Shown here: positions 30,501-37,937 of the stretch, piece after piece | Layout: every line of letters begins with the position of its first letter | Numbering within the stretch: the first letter of the stretch is position 1 | Assembly: GCA_000230935.2 (NCBI GenBank) | Contig: AGIQ01000005.1 | Location: forward strand, 1-64,000 | Length of the DNA: 64,000 bases | Reading direction: 5' to 3' | From: Mycolicibacterium rhodesiae JS60 | GTDB taxonomy: Bacteria > Actinomycetota > Actinomycetes > Mycobacteriales > Mycobacteriaceae | Program-made: the position numbers and the translations under genes | Notes under the pieces: model-generated | Databases searched by the model: none | What the model was told of the DNA's origin: nothing | The model's input: the letters and a program-made list of their open reading frames with translations, nothing else

Positions 30501-32048
30501 GATCGCGACGATCGCCTCAGCCGACCGCGGCAACACCAACGCCACCCGCCGCCCCGGCCCAGCACCGTGGGCCACCAACACATGCGCCAACCGGTTGGTC
30601 GTCTCGTCGAGCACGCGATACGTCCACGACTGCTCGCCGCAGGTGATCGCCACCGCATCCGGCACTCGTGCCGCCTGCTCGGCGAACAGCGCGGGGATCG
30701 AGACCGGCGCGCTCATCGGTTCGGCAAGCGCTGGCCGATTGCCCCACACCTCGAGAGAATCCCGCTCCGCGGCGTCGAGCACGTCGATCGAAGACAGCTG
30801 CCGCGCCGGGTCGGCCGTCATGGCCACCAGCACCTCCAGCAGGCGCCTGGTCACCTCGGCCGCATCCCAATCCGCGAACATGTGGCCCAGCGTGCTCAGC
30901 GAGAGGTCGTCGCCAAGCCCGGAGAAGGTGAACCCCCTGCTGCCGCCGAGCCCGGAGTTGGTCATATTCGCCGACGCAGGCGCACCGCCGAAGTCCAACG
31001 TGAATGCGGCGGGGAAGAAGTTGATGACCATCCGGTCGGCCGTCTGCGTACCGCGCTCAAGCGAGTGCACCGGAAACCGCTGATGCCGCAATGCTTCTGC
31101 GATCTGGGTGTCGACATGTTTGCAGAACTCACGCACCGAGGACTGCGCGGGGGTGCGCATTACCAGCGGCACCAGACCGGCGGCATTTCCGGGCAGTGTC
31201 TTCAGCTCCGGGCGGATCCGCCGGCTGACGGGGAAGTCGAACACCACCTCGCAGCTCTCGCCGCTGCGCCCGCGCACCAACAGTGCGCTCGCCGCGGCGA
31301 TTACCGAGGTGCGCGCGATGTCCCACTCCTGGGCCAGCTCATCGACCCGCCGCAGCACGGCCGGATCCAGCGGTTCCGGCAGTGAACGCCAACCCGCATC
31401 GTCGGAGGCGTCCGGCAGCCGGTTGTCCGATCCGTTCCCGGAGGGCAGGTGCGTAGTCCAGTAGGCCTGGTCGTCCGAAAAGTCGTCGGACGCTTCGTAT
31501 TCCAATTCGCATTCCAGCAAGTCCCGCAATGAACCGAAGAAAGCGGGCGGAATGAGATCGCCGGAAATGGTTGCGGAGTAAATCGATGCGACGCGGTTGA
31601 CGAGCAACCAAATTCCGGCGCCATCGATGACGATGTGGTGGAAGCAGCCGAATACGTAGAACTCCGCGGGCCCGGTTTCGAAGAGCGCGTATTTGAAGAG
31701 CGGGCCGGTCAACGGCATCGGCGTGCGCTGGATCGACAGCGCCGTCTCGTGCACGTCACGCGCCGGATCGTCCCGGCCGGAGAAGTCGTGGAAGTCCAGC
31801 TCGATCTCCGGGTAGTCGAGCACCCGCTGGAAGACGTGGCCGTCCTCCTCGAAGAACGCGGCCCGCACCGGTTCGGCTTCGCGCATCGCGCGCTGCAGCG
31901 CCCACTCGAAGGCGTCGCGATCCAGCATGCCCGACACCTTCAGCAGCATGCCGATCTGCCAGTCGGTGCCGGCGTCACCCGTCTCCTGTGCCAGCCAGAT
32001 GTCCAGCTGCGCGCGCGTCAGGGGAAGCGCATCCTCGTTGAACTCCAT
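27522..32048 (-). CDS. One-module NRPS (C-A-T-E), NRPS-A, acyl-Thr loading
   Basis: This is a 1508-residue synthetase and the first NRPS gene of the operon. An N-terminal C domain (about 5-430, HHIVIDG near 139) has no carrier upstream in the same protein, so it probably takes the fatty acyl or polyketide chain (starter-type C). The A domain (about 450-940) has code DFWSVGMVHK by alignment with PheA, which is threonine-like. The carrier protein has LGGDSILSMQ (Ser near 985), the form usually followed by E. The E domain (about 1010-1480) has HHLAVDGVSW near 1163. Predicted product: N-acyl-D-threonyl or D-allo-threonyl-T. Start ATG 32048 is chosen because GGGAG lies five to six bases upstream, and it is 27 bases after the mbtH stop. 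The C-terminus (LTPSDIAASLTQEQIDEL) resembles the internal E-C linker of NRPS-B. Confidence 0.95.
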   Translation of the reverse strand: MEFNEDALPLTRAQLDIWLAQETGDAGTDWQIGMLLKVSGMLDRDAFEWALQRAMREAEPVRAAFFEEDGHVFQRVLDYPEIELDFHDFSGRDDPARDVHETALSIQRTPMPLTGPLFKYALFETGPAEFYVFGCFHHIVIDGAGIWLLVNRVASIYSATISGDLIPPAFFGSLRDLLECELEYEASDDFSDDQAYWTTHLPSGNGSDNRLPDASDDAGWRSLPEPLDPAVLRRVDELAQEWDIARTSVIAAASALLVRGRSGESCEVVFDFPVSRRIRPELKTLPGNAAGLVPLVMRTPAQSSVREFCKHVDTQIAEALRHQRFPVHSLERGTQTADRMVINFFPAAFTLDFGGAPASANMTNSGLGGSRGFTFSGLGDDLSLSTLGHMFADWDAAEVTRRLLEVLVAMTADPARQLSSIDVLDAAERDSLEVWGNRPALAEPMSAPVSIPALFAEQAARVPDAVAITCGEQSWTYRVLDETTNRLAHVLVAHGAGPGRRVALVLPRSAEAIVAILAVLKTGATYVAVDPSVPEARMQFVLDDAAPVVAVTTAQLRSRLDGRDLVVVDFDDAGVGGQPSTALLGPAPDDIAYVIYTSGTTGTPKGVAIPHQNVTRLLAALATEMELAEQVWTQCHSLAFDFSVWEIWGALLYGGRVVVVPDAVVRSAEDFYALLVAEQVDVLSQTPTAFYALQSVDAPAEQQLSLKAVVFGGEALEPQRLRGWLQNHPGSPRMINMYGITETTVHASFREVLGVDADNAVSPIGRPLANLGFFVLDGWLQPVPVGVVGELYVAGSGLAYGYVGRAGLSGTRFVACPFGAFGARMYRTGDLVRWNTDGQLEYVGRADEQVKIRGYRVELGEIQSALGELDGVEQAVVIAREDRPGDKRLVAYITGTADPTTVRAAVTERLPVYMVPSAVVAIDAVPLTVNGKLDTKALPAPEYQAADSYRAPSDAVEEILAGIYAQVLGLERVGVDESFFELGGDSILSMQVVARARAAGVLCRPRDVFVEQTVARLAQVAKVLDAGSGAADDGVGAVVRTPIIRWLEDFEAAGNPVERFNQTVVVQAPSGTTEADVLVMLQLLLDSHAMLRLRVDDDGAGGWSLQVPEPGAIDARSRLHTVDMLTDEAVSHAGSQLNPRAGVMLSAVWVASTGRLVAIIHHLAVDGVSWRILLEDLNFAWGLHRAGRQVVLPEPGTSFARWASLLTKHAYRADVVAQADQWRRISPHEVLPPVRPDVDTLRTSGTLSAYLDIETTQMLLGDVPAAFHAGVHDIMLIAFGLAVAEFLGTDDAPICIDVESHGRDEELAPDVDLSRTVGWFTAKYPVSLEVGGLSWAQVAAGDARLGAVIKAAKEQLRAFPDGLTYGVLRYLNSDVDLDGPDPAIVFNYLGRQGATTAETSGDAWQICWDGLADISPSIKPAIPLRHTLALDAGTVDTDAGPCLCATWTWAPSALNHAQVNRVSQLWFEALTGICSHVESGGGGLTPSDIAASLTQEQIDELQRQYADS

Positions 32049-32075
32049 CAGAACTCCCAGACCCAAACCGTTGAA

Positions 32076-32306
32076 CTAGTCCGACGCTCGGTTACCTGCC
32101 AACCGGTCGCGCAGGCTCTTCGGTCGGATGTCGGGCCAGTTCGCTTCGATGTAGTCCAGACATTCCGCGCGGCCGGCTTCGCCGTGTACGACCCGCCAGC
32201 CGGCAGGCACATCGGCGAACGTCGGCCACAGGCTGTGTTGCTCCTCGTCGTTGACCAAGACGACGAAACGTCCCTCATCGTCATCAAACGGATTGGTGCT
32301 GCTCAC
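32076..32306 (-). CDS. mbtH: MbtH-like protein, NRPS adenylation-domain partner
   Basis: This is a 76-residue protein that binds A domains of NRPSs and helps their folding or activity. Seen: the family signature NDEEQHSLWP near residues 19-28, VPAGW near 33-37, and EANWPDIRPKSL near 54-65. GTG 32306 is chosen over longer in-frame options because GGGAGA lies five bases upstream and the protein then has the family's usual length. It is the first gene of the mbtH - NRPS-A - NRPS-B operon. The 274 bases upstream hold clustered palindromes. Confidence 0.93.
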   Translation of the reverse strand: MSSTNPFDDDEGRFVVLVNDEEQHSLWPTFADVPAGWRVVHGEAGRAECLDYIEANWPDIRPKSLRDRLAGNRASD

Positions 32307-32336
32307 CGGGTCTCCCGACACTCTCGTCAATATGGG

Positions 32337-32403
32337 TGGAACAAGTTCCAAACCATACTTCGTGGTGTGACCCATGTCATGAAGTTCGGTGTGACTCACG
32401 TCA
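32337..32403 (-). promoter_or_regulatory. Cluster of dyad-symmetric sites upstream of mbtH-NRPS operon
   Basis: Three symmetric elements lie within 67 bases upstream of mbtH. TGGAAC-AA-GTTCCA (32337-32350) has perfect six-base arms. GGTGTGACCCATGTCA (32364-32379) and GGTGTGACTCACGTCA (32388-32403) are direct copies, 14 of 16 identical and 24 bases apart. Each contains TGAC-N4-GTCA; in the second copy the arms extend to GTGAC-TCAC-GTCAC. Tandem palindromes at about two helical turns suggest cooperative repressor or activator binding. No regulator gene is in the window. The promoter itself was not identified with confidence. Confidence 0.5.
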
Positions 32404-32580
32404 CCGATAGCTACCTTCTGTACCCGCGCGTCGTCGAGTGACAGTGGTGGCCACCGGTTTCTCTCAGATGGTGCGCTTAGGTTCCCCGGAGAGGCATTTC
32501 GCCTCCGGGCTGGTGCCGAGCCGATGTGAACGCAGAATCTGTCCACCGCCGGCTACGCCCCGTGCCAGCAAGCGCCGACG

Positions 32581-33849
32581 TCAGCGGTGGCGACCTCGCC
32601 TGGCGAAATCCTCGAGCCGATCAGCGGCGTCCACGGCGCTTTTGGCAGGTTCGGTGATCCGGGTGGCGAGCTCGCGGGCCCTGGCGACGTAGTCGGGAGC
32701 AAGGATTGCGCGCAGGTCAGCCACCAATGTCTGCTCGGTCACCGTGGAAAACCGCCGCGCGGTGCCCACCTTCAGCCGCTTGACCGCCGTCCCGTAGATC
32801 GCGTGAACCATGTCCCAGAAGAGGATCAGCTGAGGGATTCCGGCGCGCATGACGATGGGCGTCGTGCTCGATCCGCCGTGGTGGACGACCGCGCGGCAGG
32901 CCGGAAAGACAGTCGCGTAGTTCATCACTCCGACCACTTTGACGCGCTCGGAATGCGGGGCGCTGCTGAAGTCGGTTCCGGCGGCGCCGACCAGCGCCCG
33001 CTCCCCCAGCCGCGCGCACGCCGCGTCGATCATCGCGATGGTGTCGGCCGGCGACTCCACCGGAATGCTGCCGAAGCCGAAGAAAATCGGGGGTGTCCCG
33101 GCCGCGATCCACGACATGACCTCGTCGTCTTCGGCGGTCGCCAACTCCAGCGTCAACGTCCCGACGAACGGCCGTTGGCTGTCGAATGGCGCCCATTCAG
33201 CCCTGAGGCCGGGAAAACACGCCTCGTCATACGCCTGGACTTCCAGCGATCCGCGTTCGGTAATCCGCCGCGGCGCCGACCGGGTCGCCTTGGGCAGACC
33301 CAGTTCGCGGCGCTGGGTGTCCTCTACCTTCTTGGTCCCGCGCCACGACATCCACCAGAACGCCCTGACCACCCCGCGGGCCAGCCGCGCAGGCAGGAAG
33401 GGCAGGACCCGGGAGTTCGGCCGCAGCGGGAAGTAGTGCAGTGTGGCGAACGGGATGTCGTAGTACTCGGCGACATTTGACGCAGCGTCTTCGAAATTGA
33501 TGCCACTGAATATCAGGTCGGCGCCCTCGGCCAGCGACATCAGCGTGGCGCTCATATCCTGCCAACCCTGGAAAAGGGGTCCGGTTATTTCCCCACGCGC
33601 CTTGGCCATTTTCCGGAGTTTCCACGGGGGGCTGAAAAAGCACGTCCAGTAGTCGCGATGGGCGTCGAGAATCGATCGTGAGTTCGGCCCGAAACCTATC
33701 GAGTCAGGCACGGCGGCCTTGCTGAATTCGACCAGGTCCGGCGGAACGGCCAAGGACACGTCGTGCCCGCGGCGCACCAACTCGCGACCGACAGCCGCGG
33801 TGGGCTCGACATCGCCGCGGCTACCCCAGGTTGCCAGCACGAACTTCAT
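32581..33849 (-). CDS. GT1-family glycosyltransferase (Gtf-like), first of three
   Basis: This is a 422-residue GT-B glycosyltransferase related to the Gtf enzymes that decorate mycobacterial glycopeptidolipids. The N-terminus MKFVLATWGSRGDVEP is the typical acceptor-domain start; FGFGSIPVESP and the donor-side motif VVHHGGSSTTP (near residue 323) follow. ATG 33849 is chosen because it begins that conserved block. Compared with the two paralogues at 46022 and 49876, the G of HHGGSGT is Ser, and the PDQ that follows in both paralogues is replaced by WDMVH. A different donor sugar or weaker activity is possible. It lies 14 bases downstream of the methyltransferase and is probably co-transcribed. 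It presumably transfers a deoxyhexose to the lipopeptide. Confidence 0.85.
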   Translation of the reverse strand: MKFVLATWGSRGDVEPTAAVGRELVRRGHDVSLAVPPDLVEFSKAAVPDSIGFGPNSRSILDAHRDYWTCFFSPPWKLRKMAKARGEITGPLFQGWQDMSATLMSLAEGADLIFSGINFEDAASNVAEYYDIPFATLHYFPLRPNSRVLPFLPARLARGVVRAFWWMSWRGTKKVEDTQRRELGLPKATRSAPRRITERGSLEVQAYDEACFPGLRAEWAPFDSQRPFVGTLTLELATAEDDEVMSWIAAGTPPIFFGFGSIPVESPADTIAMIDAACARLGERALVGAAGTDFSSAPHSERVKVVGVMNYATVFPACRAVVHHGGSSTTPIVMRAGIPQLILFWDMVHAIYGTAVKRLKVGTARRFSTVTEQTLVADLRAILAPDYVARARELATRITEPAKSAVDAADRLEDFARRGRHR

Positions 33850-33863
33850 TGCCGGGGCTTGAC

Positions 33864-34631
33864 CTACCGAGCGCTGCTCATGGCGAGGAATTCGCCGAGG
33901 TACCGGGGTGGCTTCAAGTTGAGCAGACGGACCCGGTCGGCCTTGAGATCGGTGTACGTGAGCGCCTCGACCTGTTCCGGGGAGTACGGCAGTGTCGATT
34001 CCGGTGATCCCTTGCGGACGAACCCGACACCCTGGTCGCATTTGAGCACGCCGACCAGCAGGTCGGGCCGGGTGCTGCGGAGTTCGACGATCGCTTTCCA
34101 CACGTCGCCGTTCCAGATGCCGATCTTCAACGGTCCGGACTGCTGGGCCATGAACTCGTCCCAGGACTCCGCACGGCGGCCAGCCAGCTCGAACGGCGGG
34201 TTGCAGTCGTGCAGGAAGATGACGCCGTCGTCTTTCAAGTGGCGGACGGTGTTCTCGACGTCGCGCACCACCTGCTCGTAGGTGTGCAGCCCGTCGATCA
34301 GCGCGACGTCGACCGGGTGCCGCTCGAGCAGCGCCTTCTCGTTGTCGAAGAAGGCGTCGCTGGTGGTCTCGAAGTACTCGACCACCCGCCCCTTGGCGTT
34401 GGCGAGCTCACGAGTGCGTTCGGTCAACCGGAACGCCGGGTCGACGGCGATCTTCACGTCGGCGCTGATCCGCTGAAAGGCCTGTCCGCGGGACACGCCG
34501 ATCTCCAGATAGACGGGGTCGGACCGCATCGCGAGCGCCTGCTGGACGGCCCTGATCCGGTTCACACCTGGCATCGCGTCCGCCAACATGACCAGACCCT
34601 GGTTGATATTCACGCGAGGTTCGTACCACAA
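33864..34631 (-). CDS. Class I SAM-dependent methyltransferase
   Basis: This is a protein of up to 255 residues with a Rossmann methyltransferase core: VYLEIGVSRGQAFQ (SAM loop, near residue 40), VDVALIDGLHTYEQVVRD (near 105-122) and GVIFLHDCNPP (near 135). The pattern fits the Methyltransf_24 group of O-methyltransferases. The start is doubtful. The longest frame opens at TTG 34631 with no clear ribosome site; GTG 34613 or an internal ATG at 34589 are alternatives. It is followed after 14 bases by a Gtf-like glycosyltransferase, so O-methylation of a sugar or peptide hydroxyl is a reasonable guess, as in GPL loci. Divergent from the DUF2505 gene. Confidence 0.75.
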   Translation of the reverse strand: MWYEPRVNINQGLVMLADAMPGVNRIRAVQQALAMRSDPVYLEIGVSRGQAFQRISADVKIAVDPAFRLTERTRELANAKGRVVEYFETTSDAFFDNEKALLERHPVDVALIDGLHTYEQVVRDVENTVRHLKDDGVIFLHDCNPPFELAGRRAESWDEFMAQQSGPLKIGIWNGDVWKAIVELRSTRPDLLVGVLKCDQGVGFVRKGSPESTLPYSPEQVEALTYTDLKADRVRLLNLKPPRYLGEFLAMSSAR

Positions 34632-34690
34632 AGGGGTTGAGCAGCATGAGGGTTTCGGCCCACTCGCGGCTGCGGTAAGAATGTTCGGCT

Positions 34691-35191
34691 ATGCCGCGTT
34701 CATTTGAAATCATCAGCGAATCAACCGCCAGCGTCGAGGCGATTCACGCGGCGTTCGGACGCGAGGACTACTGGGCGGACCGGCTGGCCGGCGACGCGGC
34801 GTCCAGCCTGGATTCGCTGATCGTCGACGCAGACGGCGCGGTGGAAGTGCACATCACCCAGTGCCTCGGTCGCCAGATTCTGCCTTCGCTGGTGGCCAAT
34901 TTCGTGCCTGGCGACATGAAGCTGTTGTATCGCGAGACGTGGCGAGCAACCGGCGACGGCAAGGTGCGCGGAGAGAGTCACGTCTCGGCGTCCGGCGGGC
35001 TGGGGTCAAGCCGTGCCGAGAACTGGCTGACGTCGAGCGGGGCCGCGTCCCAACTGCGCTCGACCGGACGAGTCGACGTCAAGATCCCCTTGGTGGGCGG
35101 CAAACTCGAGAAGTCGATCAGCGACGGCCTGGCCAAGAGCATCCCCGCTACGCTGCGCTACACCACCACGTGGATAGCCGACCACGCGTAA
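34691..35191 (+). CDS. DUF2505 family protein
   Basis: This is a 166-residue protein beginning MPRSFEIISESTASVEAIHAAFGREDYWADRL and ending with LRYTTTWIADHA. Both ends and the length match the actinobacterial DUF2505 family, whose fold is of the SRPBCC/polyketide-cyclase-like lipid-binding type. There is no signal peptide or membrane segment. It is divergent from the methyltransferase with 59 bases between. The biochemical role is unknown; lipid binding is possible from the fold alone. Confidence 0.7.
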   Translation: MPRSFEIISESTASVEAIHAAFGREDYWADRLAGDAASSLDSLIVDADGAVEVHITQCLGRQILPSLVANFVPGDMKLLYRETWRATGDGKVRGESHVSASGGLGSSRAENWLTSSGAASQLRSTGRVDVKIPLVGGKLEKSISDGLAKSIPATLRYTTTWIADHA

Positions 35192-35216
35192 ACCACCTCT
35201 TATTGACGTGCGCGAA

Positions 35217-35244
35217 TGTAACAATGCGTCGACTCGTAGACGCG
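35217..35244 (+). repeat. Upstream element shared by first two acyltransferase genes, copy 1
   Basis: TGTAACAATGCGTCGACTC (35217-35235) followed by GACGCG at 35239-35244, upstream of the acyltransferase start at 35282. It matches 37879-37907 in 17 of 19 bases of the core. It may be a promoter or operator kept when the gene was duplicated. Confidence 0.6.
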
Positions 35245-35281
35245 CGTCCGCTCGGTGAGCTTTCGAAGCAGGTAGATAATC

Positions 35282-37471
35282 TTGGCCCACGCCGACAGCC
35301 TCAGCCCTCCTGAAGGCCTGCAGGATCAGCGCCCGGCAGAAAAGGACTTTCGCCCCGACATCGAGGGGTTGCGCGGCTTCACCTTGTTGGCCATCCTCGG
35401 CTACCACGCCGCAGTGCCGGGTGTCGGCGGTGGCTTCGTCGGCCCGGACGTGTTCTTTATCATTTCGGGCTTCGTGATCACCGGCCAGCTCTGGCGCGAG
35501 CTGAGCGGCACCGGAACGATCGGGATGCGCCGCTTCTTCGGGGCGCGCGCACGCCGACTCCTGCCGGTCTCGGTCACGGTGGGCATTTTCATCATGATCG
35601 GCGCGGCCGTCCTGTTGCCCCCGTTGCAGGCTCGGACGGCCGAAGCTGACGGGATCGCCAGCTCGCTCTACGTCGGCAACTACTGGTTCATCCTGCGAGG
35701 CGTCGATTACTTCGCCACCCACGTGCCCCCATCCCCGTTTGAGCACTACTGGACTCTGGGCGTCGAGGAGCAGTTCTATCTCTTGTGGCCGCCGGTCATC
35801 ATTGGCCTGGCCTGGCTGATCAGACGCACGCGTCGGCGCGCCAAGGCCGACGGTGCCCCCTCCAAGCGCCCCTTCATCGTGGTCTTCTCCCTGATCACGG
35901 TGGTGTCGTTCGCCCTGTCATACGTGGCGAGCTATGTGGCGCCTGCCGCGGCATACTTTTCGCTGCCCACCCGCGCCTGGGATCTTTCGGTCGGCGGCAT
36001 CCTGGCGCTCACGGCGACTCAGTGGCGTCGGCTGCCGCCGCTAGTTGCCGCGATCATCGGCTGGAGCGGCATGGGCATGCTCCTGCTGGCATGCGGCCTC
36101 TTCAACTCGAAAATGCCCTATCCGGGTAGCGCCGCGTTGGTGCCGCTGGTCGGCACGGTGCTGGTGATCGGCGCGGGCTGTGCCATCCCGTCGCTGGGCT
36201 GCGGGCGCATCCTCGGTTGGGCGCCGATGCGTGCACTCGGCCGGCTGTCCTACTCGTGGTATCTGTGGCACTGGCCGGTGCTGGTATTCGCCCCGCTCGT
36301 GGTGGGCCACCCGCTCGGGCTGCCCGGCAGGTTGTTCGCGGTCCTCATTTCCGGCGGCCTGGGCTGGCTGACGCTGCGGTACATCGAGACCCCGTTGCGG
36401 TACGCAGCTTCGCTGCGCCGCTCGCCCGGGCGCAGTCTCGCACTCGGGGGTGCCTTCACGGCGATCGGAGCAGCGGCCGGCCTGGCGCTTCTGTCGGTGA
36501 TTCCCACTCCCGTCGGGCGCGGAGCACCGGCGGCACCGCTGACCGTCACCGCGACGACTGCCGCCGCCGGCTCCAATATCGCCGCCTACGACGCCGCGGT
36601 GCGGCAGACGTTCGCGCGGGTTCAGGCTGCGGTTGCCGCCTCGGCTGATCGGAAGGTCGTCCCATCTAACCTGCGGCCGGGGCTGGCCGCCGCTGGCGCC
36701 GAGAAGCAGAACGAATTCTTGTTCAACGGTTGCCTGCGCTCGCCTTTCGAAGCCGGACAGCCGGAGTGCGCGATGGGCGATACCGGCTCGGCAACGACTG
36801 TTGCATTGATCGGCGACTCACACGCTGCGATGTGGACTCCGGCGTTTGAGCAGGTGGCCACCGAGCGGCACCTACGGTTGGAGATGCTGGCCAAGGGAGC
36901 ATGCCCGCTGCTCGATTTGCCGGTCACCAACCCCTTGAGTCGCCTTGCCGAAATGCTTGCCCATTGTGAGGAGTGGCGGGGCCAGATCATCGCCCGGATG
37001 CAGGCCGAGCGGCCACAGTTGATCGTGTTGAGCCTGTGGCGCGGGTACGGCGACGACGAAGCGCTCACCGGTTACCGCTCCTACGACGCGGTGTGGGTCG
37101 ACCGCCTGACCCGCCTGGTGGAGAAGCTGGCGGCCACCGGCGCCAGGGTGATGGTGCTCGGACCGATCCCGGCGCCACACTTCCTGGTGCCGAACTGCCT
37201 CTCGGGCTACCTCGACAATGTCCAGGCCTGCACGCCGCAACGATCCACGGCAGTCAACGAATCCGGCATCGCGGCCGAGGCAGCAGCCACCAAAGCCGGC
37301 GGCGGGCAGTACGTCGATCTCACTGATCTGTTCTGCACTGCCGAACGTTGCCCGGTCATCGTCGGCGACACCCTGGTGTATCTCGACGAGAACCACATAA
37401 CGCTCGAGTACTCGCGGGCTCTCGCGCCCGCCATCGGCGCATTGACCGACCGCGCGCTGGCCCGCGGCTAG
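35282..37471 (+). CDS. AT3 membrane acyltransferase fused to SGNH domain, copy 1
   Basis: This is a 729-residue OafA/YrhL-type O-acyltransferase. Residues about 20-385 form the acyltransferase-3 domain with roughly ten membrane segments (start FRPDIEGLRG, GYHAAVPG, then FFGARARRLLP). Residues about 485-725 form a periplasmic SGNH esterase-like domain with GDSHAAMW near 510 and the catalytic DxxH in LDENH near 701. Such proteins move acyl groups across the membrane onto sugars. TTG 35282 is chosen because GCAGG lies nine bases upstream, a spacing identical to that in the second copy. It is the first of three tandem paralogues and probably acylates the sugar or peptide hydroxyls of the lipopeptide. 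Confidence 0.9.
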   Translation: MAHADSLSPPEGLQDQRPAEKDFRPDIEGLRGFTLLAILGYHAAVPGVGGGFVGPDVFFIISGFVITGQLWRELSGTGTIGMRRFFGARARRLLPVSVTVGIFIMIGAAVLLPPLQARTAEADGIASSLYVGNYWFILRGVDYFATHVPPSPFEHYWTLGVEEQFYLLWPPVIIGLAWLIRRTRRRAKADGAPSKRPFIVVFSLITVVSFALSYVASYVAPAAAYFSLPTRAWDLSVGGILALTATQWRRLPPLVAAIIGWSGMGMLLLACGLFNSKMPYPGSAALVPLVGTVLVIGAGCAIPSLGCGRILGWAPMRALGRLSYSWYLWHWPVLVFAPLVVGHPLGLPGRLFAVLISGGLGWLTLRYIETPLRYAASLRRSPGRSLALGGAFTAIGAAAGLALLSVIPTPVGRGAPAAPLTVTATTAAAGSNIAAYDAAVRQTFARVQAAVAASADRKVVPSNLRPGLAAAGAEKQNEFLFNGCLRSPFEAGQPECAMGDTGSATTVALIGDSHAAMWTPAFEQVATERHLRLEMLAKGACPLLDLPVTNPLSRLAEMLAHCEEWRGQIIARMQAERPQLIVLSLWRGYGDDEALTGYRSYDAVWVDRLTRLVEKLAATGARVMVLGPIPAPHFLVPNCLSGYLDNVQACTPQRSTAVNESGIAAEAAATKAGGGQYVDLTDLFCTAERCPVIVGDTLVYLDENHITLEYSRALAPAIGALTDRALARG

Positions 37472-37500
37472 CCAAATTGACCCTGGTGGGTCGCCCGTTC

Positions 37501-37743
37501 CGGGTTGAAAATGGTGTGGCGGTCGCCTTGCGACGCCGTAGCTGCAAGAAACGCGCCATCGTGGCCGTCGGACGCTCCATCCTGGTCATCGTCTGGCACC
37601 TGCTGGCCGACCAGGACACCCACTACGCCGACCTCGGCGCCGATCACTTCACCCGCCACGTCAACCCCGATACCAAGAAACGCAACCACATCCGCCAACT
37701 CGAAGCCCTCGGCTACACCGTCACCCTCACCCCAGCAGCCTGA
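37501..37743 (+). pseudogene. C-terminal remnant of an IS110-family transposase
   Basis: About 80 codons ending at TGA 37741-37743 read KKRAIVAVGRSILVIVWHLL, then ADQDTHYADLGADHF, then RNHIRQLEALGYTVTL-TPAA. This is the pattern I recognise from the C-terminus of IS110/IS116/IS902 transposases. The N-terminal DEDD catalytic part is absent and no start codon with a ribosome site precedes it, so it is a dead fragment. It sits exactly between two duplicated acyltransferase genes and suggests that mobile DNA once acted there. Confidence 0.65.
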
Positions 37744-37878
37744 CCAAACCACAACACCTCCCCGCCCCGCCACCCACGAGCCAGACAGACGTGCCGACAC
37801 CGAAGTCAACTCACCCCCATTTTCGGATTAGCTCCGGACGGGCCGATCCCGAAACCGCCCCTCGCAGCGGCGCCCGAG

Positions 37879-37907
37879 TGTAAGAATGCCTCGACTCAAT
37901 TGACGCG
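37879..37907 (+). repeat. Upstream element shared by first two acyltransferase genes, copy 2
   Basis: TGTAAGAATGCCTCGACTC (37879-37897) followed by GACGCG at 37902-37907, 31 bases before the TTG start at 37938. It corresponds to 35217-35244. The third acyltransferase gene has only a 16-base gap and no such element. Confidence 0.6.
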
Positions 37908-37937
37908 TTTGCTTATTAAGCAGGCAGGTAGGTGACA

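Larger units (their letters stand above)
37472..37937. other. Intergenic stretch with transposase remnant and duplicated leader
   Basis: This 466-base gap between acyltransferase copies 1 and 2 contains an IS110-type transposase tail (37501-37743), then about 130 bases of unassigned sequence, then the leader element at 37879-37907 and the ribosome site of copy 2. GAAAATGG near 37506 and CCATTTTC near 37817 form an inverted pair around the remnant. I cannot tell whether they are true element ends. Confidence 0.5.

Noticed and set aside
32438..32692. A small plus-strand frame in the gap upstream of mbtH
   Set aside because: It runs antisense into the glycosyltransferase gene, has biased composition and no ribosome site.
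34408..34713. A minus-strand frame beginning upstream of the methyltransferase start (MISNERGIAEHS)
   Set aside because: It overlaps the methyltransferase core in another frame and loses any similarity there. A frameshifted N-terminus of the methyltransferase was considered but could not be supported.
37348..37500. An upstream extension of the transposase remnant frame into the acyltransferase gene
   Set aside because: This part is out of frame inside the well-supported acyltransferase C-terminus and has no transposase similarity.
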